Shown: in pieces, positions 22,323-30,902 of the stretch | How positions within the stretch are numbered: the first letter of the stretch is position 1 | How the letters are laid out: each line of letters starts with the position of its first letter | Position numbers and translations under genes: made by a program | Origin: Bacillota bacterium | Lineage (GTDB): Bacteria > Bacillota > Bacilli > Paenibacillales > NBRC-103111 | NCBI GenBank assembly: GCA_023388055.1 | Contig: JAEWGW010000025.1 | Location: forward strand, 682,001 to 746,000 | DNA length: 64,000 nucleotides | Reading direction: 5' to 3' | Notes under the pieces: model-generated | Database searches by the model: none | Seen by the model: the letters and a program-made list of their open reading frames with translations, nothing else | What the model was told of the DNA's origin: nothing

Positions 22323-23123
22323 ATGTCCTTTATTCCCAAAGCACTGACCATTGCCGGCTCGGACAGCGGCGGAGGTGCAGGCATTCAAGCCGACTTGAAG
22401 ACCTTCCAGATGCTGGACGTGTTTGGAACCACCGCTATTACCGCCATCACGGTGCAAAATACATTAGGCGTCACCGGCATCTATGATGTACCCCTGGAGG
22501 GCATTGCCGGACAAATCGATGCCGTTATGACCGATATCGGGGCGGATGCCGTCAAAACCGGCATGCTCTCCCAACCGGCCGTTATTGAGCTGGTAGCCGC
22601 CAAAGTCAAGGAGCATGGCATCACCAGACTGGTGGTGGACCCTGTAATGATCGCCAAAGGCGGAGCATCCCTGCTGGCAGAGGAGGCCAAAACAGTGATG
22701 CGCCGGGTGCTGCTTCCTGTAGCCGCTCTGGTGACGCCCAACGTGCCGGAGGCGGAGGTGCTCACAGGGCGGGAAATCCGTTCCCTGGAGGAGATGAAGC
22801 TTGCCGCCCGTCAGATTGTGGAGGAGTACGGCGCCCGCGCTGCCGTTGTGAAGGGCGGGCATATGGAAGGCCCCCCTGTGGATGTTCTTTATGACGGGGC
22901 GGATTTTCTTCTGCTGGAAGGAGTCCGTTATGAAACCCGCCACACCCACGGAACCGGCTGCACCTTCTCTGCAGCAGCGGCGGCAGGGCTGGCCAAGGGC
23001 GAAAGCCTGGAGCAGGCTGTCCGAACCGCCAAGGCCTTCATCACCTGCGCCATCCGCGATGAGCTGGGCATCGGGCAGGGCCACGGGCCAACCAATCATT
23101 GGGCCTATTCCAGGAGGGGCTGA
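22323..23123 (+). CDS. thiD: Hydroxymethylpyrimidine (phosphate) kinase / pyridoxine kinase
   Basis: 266 residues. It phosphorylates HMP and HMP-P for thiamine synthesis, and in Bacillota may also act on pyridoxine. Signatures: TIAGSDSGGGAGIQADLKTF near the start, VDPVMIAKGG at ~118, and the C-terminal THGTGCTFSAAAAAGLAKG (~205-225) with the catalytic anion hole and cysteine. It is far from the thiamine operon at 53.8-56.9 kb and has no riboswitch in front, which fits the PdxK-type subgroup. The next gene starts three bases after its stop codon. Confidence 0.93.
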   Translation: MSFIPKALTIAGSDSGGGAGIQADLKTFQMLDVFGTTAITAITVQNTLGVTGIYDVPLEGIAGQIDAVMTDIGADAVKTGMLSQPAVIELVAAKVKEHGITRLVVDPVMIAKGGASLLAEEAKTVMRRVLLPVAALVTPNVPEAEVLTGREIRSLEEMKLAARQIVEEYGARAAVVKGGHMEGPPVDVLYDGADFLLLEGVRYETRHTHGTGCTFSAAAAAGLAKGESLEQAVRTAKAFITCAIRDELGIGQGHGPTNHWAYSRRG

Positions 23124-23126
23124 CCC

Positions 23127-23564
23127 ATGTTCTATGCGGATTCGGACAAGCTGAACCGTCTGTTGGACTATCTGCCGGAGCTTGGCGGTGCTGCTGGTGA
23201 GCTGATTAGCCGCTGGCAGGCGGGCGACAGGCTGCTGGAGGCTGCGCTGGAGAGGATCATCCATCTGGCGTTGGAAGCGGTGACAGATGTGGGCGGGCTT
23301 CTGATCGACGGGTTTATACTGCGCGATCCGGGCAGCTATACAGACATGATGGACATTCTGCTGGATGAAGGTGTCATCGGGTCAACGCGTCATGATTTTT
23401 TGACCCGGCTGGTGGAAACCCGCAAAATGCTGGTTCAGGATTACCTGACACCGGACCGGCAGCTTCTTCTGGATATGGTCCGCACCTTGCCTGATGAGCT
23501 GGCCGGCTTCGTGGTGGATGTCCGGGAATTTGCCGGACGGGAAACCGGCGGAGCGGGAATATGA
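23127..23564 (+). CDS. DUF86 (HepT-like) protein, YutE type
   Basis: 145 residues, all-helical, follows thiD by three bases. HepT toxins have R-x4-6-H-x-Y; here the segment is R99-KMLV-Q104-D-Y106, so the catalytic histidine is glutamine. There is no MNT nucleotidyltransferase antitoxin gene beside it. It is likely a domesticated, non-toxic member like B. subtilis YutE. Confidence 0.82.
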   Translation: MFYADSDKLNRLLDYLPELGGAAGELISRWQAGDRLLEAALERIIHLALEAVTDVGGLLIDGFILRDPGSYTDMMDILLDEGVIGSTRHDFLTRLVETRKMLVQDYLTPDRQLLLDMVRTLPDELAGFVVDVREFAGRETGGAGI

Positions 23565-23683
23565 GCCAGCAGGGAAGGATGTTTTTTCCGATTAACGGAT
23601 TATGATACTTTTATGTATAAAAATTTTACTTAATAACAACTATAAGATAAAATAAAGTCAAAACAGGTGAGGGAGGTGAAGGG

Positions 23684-24358
23684 TTGAGCAAGGATCAGGA
23701 TTCGTCGACGCGGAAGGTCCTCCTGACCATGATGAAAACCAAAGGCCCTTTGTCCGTCAGCGAGATGGCTAAGCGGCTTGGCGTTACGGAAATGGCAGTG
23801 AGGCGGCACCTCAACACCATGGAACGGGACGGTCTGATAGAAGCTACAATTTCCAGGCAAGCTATGGGACGGCCCTCCCATTTATATTCCCTCACAGTTT
23901 TGGCCGATGATTTGTTCCCGAAGAATTATCATCTGCTGACCCTGGATCTTCTGGATGAATTGCTGGCCCACGCGGGAGAGGAGCAGGTAAACCGCCTCTT
24001 CGAAGGCCGCAAGGAGAAGATGCTGGATAAATATGCCGATCAGATGAAAGGCCAAACGCTGGAGGAGCGGGTTTCCGAGCTCACCGAGATTCAGAATGCC
24101 GGCGGATATATGGCCAATTGGGAGAAGAAGGAAAACGGCGAGTATGTTCTGAACGAATTTAATTGCCCGATCGCCCAAGTGGCCAACCGGTACGAGGAAG
24201 CCTGCAAATGCGAGCTGAACCTCTTCCGGACTCTGCTTCAGGCGGACGTAGAGCGGACGGATTGTATGACCAAGGGCGCTTGCCGCTGCTCTTACCGGAT
24301 AAAGCCGCTTCAAGACGGCACAGCCGACGAATCCCCAAACGACAGCTCCTCTTCCTGA
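23684..24358 (+). CDS. SufR-like winged-helix regulator with cysteine cluster
   Basis: 224 residues from a TTG start behind GGGAGGTGAAGG. Residues ~10-70 are a DeoR/ArsR-like winged helix (GPLSVSEMAKRLGVTEMAVRRH); the C-terminal part has cysteines in NCPIAQV, ACKCELN, DCMTKGACRCSY, enough to hold an iron-sulfur cluster as in SufR. It may sense iron-sulfur or redox state. No suf genes are nearby. Confidence 0.85.
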   Translation: MSKDQDSSTRKVLLTMMKTKGPLSVSEMAKRLGVTEMAVRRHLNTMERDGLIEATISRQAMGRPSHLYSLTVLADDLFPKNYHLLTLDLLDELLAHAGEEQVNRLFEGRKEKMLDKYADQMKGQTLEERVSELTEIQNAGGYMANWEKKENGEYVLNEFNCPIAQVANRYEEACKCELNLFRTLLQADVERTDCMTKGACRCSYRIKPLQDGTADESPNDSSSS

Positions 24359-24377
24359 GGCGGCTGCCGTTTTTTTT
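24315..24377 (+). terminator. Intrinsic terminator overlapping the SufR-like stop
   Basis: ACGGCACAGCCG pairs with CGGCTGCCGT (small bulge), followed by eight T; the 5' arm lies within the last codons of the gene. Confidence 0.7.
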
Positions 24378-24403
24378 GTGAAAAAAGTAGGGGGCTGCAC
24401 TTA

Positions 24404-24460
24404 TTTACAATTGTACTCCCATATGGTTTAATGTGAATGAACCCAAAAATATTCATTCAC
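24404..24460 (+). promoter_or_regulatory. Promoter and palindromic operator of the TetR gene
   Basis: TTTACA (24404-24409), 17 bases, TTTAAT (24427-24432), then the perfect palindrome GTGAATGAA-(10)-TTCATTCAC (24433-24460) at the expected transcription start, just before the TetR gene. It fits autorepression. Confidence 0.82.
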
Positions 24461-24470
24461 GGAGTGACAG

Positions 24471-25064
24471 ATGGAAGATAAAAAAACGCTGATTTACAGG
24501 TGCGCAAAGGAGCTGTTCTCCGCGAACGGCTTCAAGGATACGGCTATTTCGGATATTGCCAAAAAAGCGGGTATGGCGGTAGGAACCTTCTACAACTACT
24601 ATCCCTCTAAGGAAAAGCTGTTTATGGAGATTTATCTGGAGGAAAATGAAAAGCTGAAGCGGAGCTGTCTGCAGTCTCTGGATCTGAGCCGGCCGCCTCT
24701 GGAAGTGGTCAGGGAGATGCTGGTGAAAAACGGTGAGGGTATTGCCGCTAATCCCATACTCCGGGAGTGGTATAACAAAGGAGTTTACCAGAAGCTGGAG
24801 CAAATGTTCCGGGAGGAAAATGGGCAGCAAGCGGTGGATTTCCTGTATGACAGCTTTCATGAGCTGGTGATCAGGTGGCAGGCGGAAGGCAGAATGCGCA
24901 AGGATATAAACAGCAAAATGATCATGATGGTGTTTGCCGCCATTATTAATGCGGATACCCATAAGGACGAAATCGGCATCGGGTATTTCCCGCAGCTGAC
25001 AGACCTGCTGACCGAGCTGGTAATGGATAGTCTGACCCGGCCTTCAGAGCCGTTGGAGGGATAA
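24471..25064 (+). CDS. TetR-family regulator
   Basis: 197 residues. N-terminal helix-turn-helix (ISDIAKKAGMAVGTFYNYYPSKEKLF, positions ~25-50, quoted in part) is typical; the rest is a helical ligand-binding domain. It probably binds the palindrome at 24433-24460 and controls itself and the flavodoxin-like gene that starts 76 bases downstream. Confidence 0.92.
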   Translation: MEDKKTLIYRCAKELFSANGFKDTAISDIAKKAGMAVGTFYNYYPSKEKLFMEIYLEENEKLKRSCLQSLDLSRPPLEVVREMLVKNGEGIAANPILREWYNKGVYQKLEQMFREENGQQAVDFLYDSFHELVIRWQAEGRMRKDINSKMIMMVFAAIINADTHKDEIGIGYFPQLTDLLTELVMDSLTRPSEPLEG

Positions 25065-25140
25065 CTGGGACGAAAGGGCGGTACTTCAAGCGGGTTTGAA
25101 GACAGGCCCTAAGGTGTGTCATTCACGAGGAGGAGCTTAG

Positions 25141-25668
25141 ATGAAAATTGCCGTTATTTCGTATTCCTTCACCGGCAACAACAAGGCATTGGCCCACAAG
25201 GTTGCCCAAGCGCTGCAGGCGGATTTGATCGAGTTGGCTGAGCCAAAATCCAGAACCATGGGCACAATTGTGCTGGATATGCTGTTGAACCGGAATCCCA
25301 AGGCAGTGCCGCAGCCTGAAGCACTGGAGGGATATGGGCTCCTGCTGTTCTGCGGCCCGGTCTGGATGGGACATGTGGCTGCGCCGCTGCGCCCGTATCT
25401 GGGATATCTGCGGAAGCATCCCCGGCAGTACGGCTTCTTCTCCATCAGCGGCGGTGCGGACGGCGGCAATGCCAAGCTGTCCGGCGAGCTTCAAAAAAGA
25501 GCGGGGACAGCTCCCATTCTGCTGCTGGACCAGCATATTGCCCGTCTGCTGCAGACAGATGCCGCCTCCGCCCCCACACGCAAGGACACGTCCGCTTACC
25601 GCTTGACAGAGCAGGATGTGGAGGCCTTGGCCGGTCCCGTCATCACGGCGTGCAGGCAAGCGATGTAG
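25141..25668 (+). CDS. Flavodoxin-like protein
   Basis: 175 residues. FMN phosphate loop near the start (ISYSFTGNNKALA, the T-G-N-[NT] pattern), then the 50s loop (CGPVWMGHVAAPLRPYL) and the 90s loop (SISGGADGGNAK). Cytoplasmic electron carrier or NAD(P)H-quinone-reductase-like enzyme. AGGAGGAG ribosome site. Confidence 0.88.
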   Translation: MKIAVISYSFTGNNKALAHKVAQALQADLIELAEPKSRTMGTIVLDMLLNRNPKAVPQPEALEGYGLLLFCGPVWMGHVAAPLRPYLGYLRKHPRQYGFFSISGGADGGNAKLSGELQKRAGTAPILLLDQHIARLLQTDAASAPTRKDTSAYRLTEQDVEALAGPVITACRQAM

Positions 25669-25675
25669 TGATTGA

Positions 25676-26356
25676 TCAGCTGGCGGGTGAGCCGTTAAGC
25701 TCCCGCCAGCTGCTGCTTTCCACGCTCCGGAACGCATCGTGGATCTCCTCGGCCAATTCGGAGGCCATCTGAACCGCATCCGCCCCTTCCGAGGAATGGA
25801 GGATGGCGGTGTAGTCGATACAGACGGCATCGCAGCCGGCCCGTATGTATTCCGCAGCCTGAGCCCTTCCCGCTCCGCCTGCCGCAATAAGGGGGATGTG
25901 TCCCAGCTCTGCCTTGATCTCCGCGGCATAGGCCGGGCCTATAGCTGCGGCCGGAAAGAGCCTGACGCCACCGGGGCCGTACTTCCAGGCCTTCATAACC
26001 TCTGTGGGGGTTAGCGCACCGGGATAAACCGGAAGCCTTGTTTCCCGCCCGAATTGAATCACCTTCTTGTCGATCCCCGGAGCGAACAGAAAGGCTGCAC
26101 CGGCTTCAAGCGCCGCCTTGGCATCCGCCACATCCAGAACCGCACTGGCGCCGATCAAGGCTTTTTTGGGAAGCTGCTTCTTCAAATCCCGGATCAGATA
26201 ATACGCGCCCACTGTATTCAAAGGGACTTCCATGGCGTGAATGCCGCCTTCATACAGCCAATGGGCGGCAGCTGCCAGCCTTTCCCTGTCCACTCCCCGC
26301 AGGGAGGCGATTATTCCCGCTTTTTTCAGCAATTCTCCGCCTTCTCCACGTTCCAT
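25676..26356 (-). CDS. KDPG/KHG aldolase homologue lacking the Schiff-base lysine
   Basis: 226 residues from the ATG at 26356 (GGGAGG upstream). The fold follows Eda: the catalytic glutamate E43 (AMEVPLN), GASAVL, FAPGI and PGALTPTEV in place of GAGTVL, SPGL and PGISTVSE. The strand that should read VKLFPAE is VRLFPAA, so the lysine that forms the Schiff base is arginine (R132) and the glutamate is alanine. It is probably inactive as an aldolase or does other chemistry. No sugar-acid genes are nearby; convergent to the flavodoxin gene. Confidence 0.82.
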   Translation of the reverse strand: MERGEGGELLKKAGIIASLRGVDRERLAAAAHWLYEGGIHAMEVPLNTVGAYYLIRDLKKQLPKKALIGASAVLDVADAKAALEAGAAFLFAPGIDKKVIQFGRETRLPVYPGALTPTEVMKAWKYGPGGVRLFPAAAIGPAYAAEIKAELGHIPLIAAGGAGRAQAAEYIRAGCDAVCIDYTAILHSSEGADAVQMASELAEEIHDAFRSVESSSWRELNGSPAS

Positions 26357-26564
26357 CGTCCCATCCTCCCTCATATGCCGGATGTATGTCCGGGATGACC
26401 CCATGATACCACTCCTCCGGACTTTTTTCACATTCATGGAGAAATTCTTCTGTTTCGTGTGTCAAAATTTCAGATTGCACTTATAATGGAAGTACATTAG
26501 GCGTATGACCAGATGCTGGAGGCGGCCCACATCTGACGCGTAGAGAAATGGGGGGGGTAGACCA

Positions 26565-27032
26565 GTGATCGTCCAAATCAGCGCGGCAGTTGCGGCAGCC
26601 GCATTTACAGCGCTTGTCATTTATCTCATCACTTTTATTTTGTCGGCCAAACGGCTGATGGTGGAGGCCAACAATACCTTATCCGCCATCCAGGGAGAGC
26701 TGGCATCCGTCAGCAAACAAAGCACCGAGCTTATGGCTGCCAGCCGTCAGCTTATCGTGAATGCCGATGATAAGCTGCATGCGTTTGACCCTGTGGCCCG
26801 TTCGGTGAAAACAGCAGGAGAGGCGCTGGAGCAAGCCTCAGTCTCGGTGAAGCAGGTTTCCGCCGCCGTTTCCCGGACTGCCTCGGGTGCAGCCAAGGCC
26901 AAAAGCCAGCAGAGGCTGGGCGAAGCGCTGGAGCTGGTCTCCACCGGCCTGCAGCTGTGGCAGAAGTGGCAGGATGCTAGGAACGCCAGGCAACAAGCGA
27001 AGCATGAATCCAATACGGACAGGAAAGGATGA
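26565..27032 (+). CDS. DUF948 protein, YtxG-like
   Basis: 155 residues from a GTG start behind GGGGGG. One N-terminal membrane helix (~5-28) then a long coiled coil (ANNTLSAIQGELASVSKQ onward). In Bacillus ytxG and ytxH form a general-stress operon; here the YtxH gene follows after six bases, which supports the assignment. Confidence 0.85.
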   Translation: MIVQISAAVAAAAFTALVIYLITFILSAKRLMVEANNTLSAIQGELASVSKQSTELMAASRQLIVNADDKLHAFDPVARSVKTAGEALEQASVSVKQVSAAVSRTASGAAKAKSQQRLGEALELVSTGLQLWQKWQDARNARQQAKHESNTDRKG

Positions 27033-27038
27033 TTGGTA

Positions 27039-27455
27039 ATGGCAGAAAACAATTCAGGGAAGAATTTTCTTATCGGCGCTGTGGTAGGAGGCGTGCTGGG
27101 GGCAATAACGGCTCTGGTGCTGGCGCCTAAGCCCGGCAAGGAGCTGCGGGAGGACATCTCCCAGCAGGTGGACAAAATCAGCGGCAAAACGGTAGAAATT
27201 GCCGGTATCGTCAGCGACAAAACTACGGAGCTGGCCAAGGTTGTCGGCGCCCAAAGCGTAGAGCTGGCGGGTAAAGCCCGGGATGTGGCCACCGTGATTG
27301 CGGATGCGGTGACGGAGGTTGTGGCCGACGAGGTCAGAGCTTGGAAGGAATCCCACGCCGCATTGCCGGAGACAGCCCCTGCAGCTGCAGCGGAAGAAGA
27401 GGAGAAGGCGGCGGAAGAAGCTCCGTTGGTCTCCGTTTCGGCAGAAGTAAAGTAA
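27039..27455 (+). CDS. ytxH: YtxH-domain protein
   Basis: 138 residues from the ATG at 27039. N-terminal helix with glycine zipper (FLIGAVVGGVLGAITALVLAPKPGKELR) is the YtxH signature, followed by an amphipathic helical region of repeated KTxEIA / SVELAGKA units and an acidic tail. Second gene of the ytxG-ytxH pair. Confidence 0.9.
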   Translation: MAENNSGKNFLIGAVVGGVLGAITALVLAPKPGKELREDISQQVDKISGKTVEIAGIVSDKTTELAKVVGAQSVELAGKARDVATVIADAVTEVVADEVRAWKESHAALPETAPAAAAEEEEKAAEEAPLVSVSAEVK

Positions 27456-27505
27456 TCCGGGCTAAGCCCGGACATCCACGGCGGCTTCCAAGCCAGGAAG
27501 CCGCC
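27456..27505 (+). other. Two adjacent perfect hairpins without T-run
   Basis: TCCGGGC-TAA-GCCCGGA starts right after the ytxH stop; GGCGGCTTCC-AAGCCA-GGAAGCCGCC follows at 27480-27505. Neither has a downstream T-run, so they may be RNA processing or stability elements between ytxH and the next gene. Confidence 0.75.
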
Positions 27506-27531
27506 GGCATACATAACGAAGGAGGACAAGC

Positions 27532-28116
27532 ATGACGGAGGAAAAGACGCAGCCGGGGTTTTCGGGCTATTCCGGGAAAAGCGAGATGGAGCGTACGCTT
27601 CAGGCGGGTCTGCAAGGAGCCCCCAGGCTGAAGCCGGAGGAAGTTTCGCATTATCTGGGCGAGTTCCGGGAGCGGGTTCTGCGGGTTTTGACGAAGAGCC
27701 AGGTAGGGGAGTCCATTCTGTACCCGGAGATTGAAGAGGCGGTGAAGCACCCGAAGGCCAAGCTGATGGTGCTGCAGGGAGGACAGATGGAACAGGCGGT
27801 CTCCAAATACCAGAAGCTGGCGGAAGCAAACGGGATTATCGTGACCTATCGTCGTGATGAGGAATTTACCGGGGAGATCGGGCTGGTGGTGGCGTCCGGA
27901 GATGCCGTGGACATGCCGGAGGTAGAAGTGGAATACAGGCAGGAGCGCCTGGCCAAAAAAGGGCTGACCGAGCAGCTCATCCGGGCTGCCGGCCAAGCGG
28001 TGTGCAAGGACTGTTATGCCCGCATCCGCGAGGCCGCGCCGGAGGAGTTGGAGCATTACCGGCAGATGAATCCGTTAAGCAGGCTATTCGGGGAGAAGTG
28101 CCCGGGCCACGAATAA
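27532..28116 (+). CDS. YueI-family protein (DUF1694)
   Basis: 194 residues. SEMERTLQAGLQGAPRLKPEEVSHYLGEFRERVL near the start and IGLVVASGDAV / PEEL match the YueI family, a cytoplasmic protein of unknown function in Bacillota. The family is usually ~130 residues; this one has a C-terminal extension with C-x2-C (VCKDCYARIREAA) that may bind metal. GGAGGACAAGC before the ATG. Confidence 0.85.
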   Translation: MTEEKTQPGFSGYSGKSEMERTLQAGLQGAPRLKPEEVSHYLGEFRERVLRVLTKSQVGESILYPEIEEAVKHPKAKLMVLQGGQMEQAVSKYQKLAEANGIIVTYRRDEEFTGEIGLVVASGDAVDMPEVEVEYRQERLAKKGLTEQLIRAAGQAVCKDCYARIREAAPEELEHYRQMNPLSRLFGEKCPGHE

Positions 28117-28121
28117 CGGGT

Positions 28122-29261
28122 TTACCACTTGGAGGGGTCGATGGTGTTAATGTCGATGCCCTCCCAGATGTTCTTGATGGAGATGGCCGGATCGTCAAAG
28201 GCCAGCCAGGCGGTGGGCAAATACCGCTCGCCGTATTCGCTGGACGGTTTGTTGATGATCTGGTTATCCTTAACCAGAACAGTGGAGGAGCCGCCGTCCA
28301 GGTTGGCCGCGATAATCGCGCCGCGCTCCAGGAACATCTGCTGGAGCTCATACAGCGTGACGCCGATGCTGTGGGTTTGCCTGCCGTCGATAACGGCAAA
28401 CATGATGGTGCCGTCGGCGGTTTGGGCCATGGCGGTACGCGGGGCGACGCCCCAGCCCTCCGCGGCGCTTTTGATCGAACCTTCGCCGTTTACGATGAAA
28501 CGGGGGGAGAAGGTTACCGCCTCGGACATTTTCATCTTCAGCAGCTCTTCCGCTGAATATTTGCCTGCGATCATTTTGCCGTCGGCGTCAATTCCCACCA
28601 CGTGCAGCTTGGTGGTTTTGGCTGCATCCAGATAGAAGATTTTTCCTCCGGACATGACGATGCCGGCAGGCTGGAAGCCGTTGCCCTTCCATTCCGGGTC
28701 GGCAAAGCCGCCGCCGTTCACACCGGCCAGAGCACCGGTCCGCTTTACCATGGAGGAGACCTTTTCACCTTTATCTACCTTGCCCGGGACCACGATGCGC
28801 AGCTTCTTCGGATCATGGACATGCAGAATGTATCCTTTGTAATAGCCGTAGGCGCCTTTGCCTTCTACCTCCTCCACCTCGATCAGCTCCTTATTCACCT
28901 TATCGGGCTGGACGGATGTGACGGCCGGGATGGAGGGAGCCTGGACAATCGGGGTTTCGGCGTATTTGTCGAAGCGTTCCCAATACGCGTCCACGCGCTT
29001 CTTTAATTCCGCCTCACCCACCAGGTATTTGCCCCAGTGGCGGTGCTGGGTGGTGATCAGGGTATCTACCATAATGATGCGGTATTGGGTTCCCCACGGT
29101 GTCAGATAGAACCAGGCGGCGAAGCCGGCGGCCAAAATAAAGCCGATCAAACTGGTCCGTCCCAGGATACGCAAAAAGGGGTGCCGCTTCTTCTTCCGGG
29201 CGGCGCTGTGATTCACGCTCCGGCCCTGGCCGGGCGTTTGGGGTGGTGCTGGGGATGGCAT
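28122..29261 (-). CDS. Membrane-anchored NAGPA-like phosphodiester glycosidase
   Basis: 379 residues from the ATG at 29261, which has GGAGG ten bases upstream; the ATG at 29306 has none. A single membrane helix (~40-62) is followed by an extracytoplasmic NAGPA (DUF2233) domain with GVNGGGFADP, PRTAMAQTADG, NLDGGSSTVLV and ERYLPTAWLAF. Bacterial members trim phosphodiester-linked sugars or act in exopolysaccharide metabolism. A second protein of this family starts at 63499. Confidence 0.9.
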   Translation of the reverse strand: MPSPAPPQTPGQGRSVNHSAARKKKRHPFLRILGRTSLIGFILAAGFAAWFYLTPWGTQYRIIMVDTLITTQHRHWGKYLVGEAELKKRVDAYWERFDKYAETPIVQAPSIPAVTSVQPDKVNKELIEVEEVEGKGAYGYYKGYILHVHDPKKLRIVVPGKVDKGEKVSSMVKRTGALAGVNGGGFADPEWKGNGFQPAGIVMSGGKIFYLDAAKTTKLHVVGIDADGKMIAGKYSAEELLKMKMSEAVTFSPRFIVNGEGSIKSAAEGWGVAPRTAMAQTADGTIMFAVIDGRQTHSIGVTLYELQQMFLERGAIIAANLDGGSSTVLVKDNQIINKPSSEYGERYLPTAWLAFDDPAISIKNIWEGIDINTIDPSKW

Positions 29262-29345
29262 TAACGTTGTATCCTCCGATCTATCTTGAATAGCCTGAAC
29301 ATTCAACTACTATACGGCGGAGGCTTGCCAAAGGTTGCAGCCGTC

Positions 29346-30206
29346 CTACTCCCGGCGGGGATGGCCCATATTCAGCTGGTTATGACGGTAGTCCGTGGGC
29401 GCCTGGCCGTACCACTTTTTGAATTGCTTCGAGAAATAGAGGGCATCGGGAAAACCCACCGACGCTGCCACCTGCTCCACCGTCAGAGGTTCGCTCAGCA
29501 AGAGCCGTGCCCGCTCCATCCGGATTTTCAGCAGAAACTGCATGGGGGACAGGCCTGTATGCTGCTTGAATATTTTGGACAGATGAGTGCGGTGGTAGCC
29601 CAGGGTTTGTGCCAAATGCTCGATGGAGATCTGTTGGGAATACTGCAGGGTCAGCCAACGGATGGCCTGCTCCACCTGACGGGTAATCTGCGCCTCCGGC
29701 TCGGGAGGGCTGGTTTCGGTCCTCTGCCGGTGGCCCACCAGATCCGCCAGGATCAGGCGCTGCCAGCCGGAGGCTTGAAGATCGCAGGAGGGTTCACCCT
29801 TGCCCAGCACACGCTCGATCCGGCGGAACAGGGAACAGGTTTTGGAGCTGTATGCGTTCTGGAATACCGGCTTCTGGGGAGTGATGTCCAACCGGGCCAG
29901 CAGCTCGTCCACCTGGCCGCCCTTATAGCCGATCCAGCGGTAAGCCCACGGTGATTCCGGGTCGGCGTCGTACCGGACCAGCTCCCCCGGGTAAATAAAA
30001 AAAGCCGCCCCTGCCTCAAGCCGGTATTCCTTGCCCCGGCAGTGAAAGACCCCTTTTCCGGACAGGACGTAATGAAGCAGGTGATAGCCGTGCACCAGCG
30101 GTCCCACCTTGTGGTCGGCGGAGGTTTGGGAGTGTCCGCTGAACAGCACGGACAGCTCGTCCCTGGAGGGGTAAGGGTTAATCGCCACACCATAATTCAG
30201 ATCCAT
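29346..30206 (-). CDS. AraC-family regulator with cupin domain
   Basis: 286 residues. N-terminal sugar-binding-type cupin (~20-110: LLHYVLSGKGVFHCRGKEYRLEAGAAFFIYPGE) and C-terminal double helix-turn-helix (~185-280: ISIEHLAQTLGYHRTHLSKIFKQ, then VEQVAASVGFPDALYFSKQFKK). The layout is that of regulators of sugar-utilisation genes; melA lies 0.7 kb away on the other strand and is a plausible target, with bdbC between. Confidence 0.93.
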   Translation of the reverse strand: MDLNYGVAINPYPSRDELSVLFSGHSQTSADHKVGPLVHGYHLLHYVLSGKGVFHCRGKEYRLEAGAAFFIYPGELVRYDADPESPWAYRWIGYKGGQVDELLARLDITPQKPVFQNAYSSKTCSLFRRIERVLGKGEPSCDLQASGWQRLILADLVGHRQRTETSPPEPEAQITRQVEQAIRWLTLQYSQQISIEHLAQTLGYHRTHLSKIFKQHTGLSPMQFLLKIRMERARLLLSEPLTVEQVAASVGFPDALYFSKQFKKWYGQAPTDYRHNQLNMGHPRRE

Positions 30207-30352
30207 GCAAAACCGCCTTTCTCCGCATCAGGAAACGGAAGCGGCCGGGCGCCGCCTGTATGCACCTGACCGAATGTCTTCCTTCATGATGCAGGAACGG
30301 AATCTAGAAATCAAGACTCGATTGGAATCTACAACCATGAGGAGGAGTACCT

Positions 30353-30799
30353 GTGAATCGTTTCTGGAAGGACAATGCCCTGCAGCTGGCTTGGGTGGTG
30401 GCGCTGGTGGCCACCCTGGGAAGCCTGTATTTCTCGGAAGTTTTGGAGTACAACCCGTGCAAGCTTTGCTGGATTCAACGGATTTTCATGTATCCGTTGG
30501 TGATTCTTCTTGGCATTGCCGCCGTCAAGCGGGACAACAAAATCACCACCTACGTGCTGTCCTTGAGCATACCGGGAGGACTGGTTTCCCTTTACCATTA
30601 CCTGTATGAGAAAACCGACTGGTTCCAAGCGGCGTCCAACTTCTGCGGGGAGAATCCCTGCGACATCGAATATATCAACTGGCTCGGCTTTATTACCATC
30701 CCGTTTTTGGCGCTGACGGCCTTCATTCTCATCACCGTAATTTGCTTCCTCCTGCGCCGTGCTGTACGCAAGAGTGACGGACTACATTTCTCCATGTAA
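30353..30799 (+). CDS. bdbC: DsbB-type thiol-disulfide oxidoreductase
   Basis: 148 residues from a GTG start behind GAGGAGG. Four membrane helices; active-site pairs NPCKLCWIQR (first loop) and CGENPCDIEY (second loop). It reoxidises an exported BdbD/DsbA-like protein and passes electrons to quinone. The usual partner bdbD is not in the window. Confidence 0.93.
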   Translation: MNRFWKDNALQLAWVVALVATLGSLYFSEVLEYNPCKLCWIQRIFMYPLVILLGIAAVKRDNKITTYVLSLSIPGGLVSLYHYLYEKTDWFQAASNFCGENPCDIEYINWLGFITIPFLALTAFILITVICFLLRRAVRKSDGLHFSM

Positions 30800-30902
30800 A
30801 AGTGGCTTCCTTCCATAGTGAAAAGGCTTCGGCTGCGGTATAGTAGACCTATAAGGGCTACCGGCCGGAGCCTATTTTTCCATCTGGAGGGTGTTTATTC
30901 CT

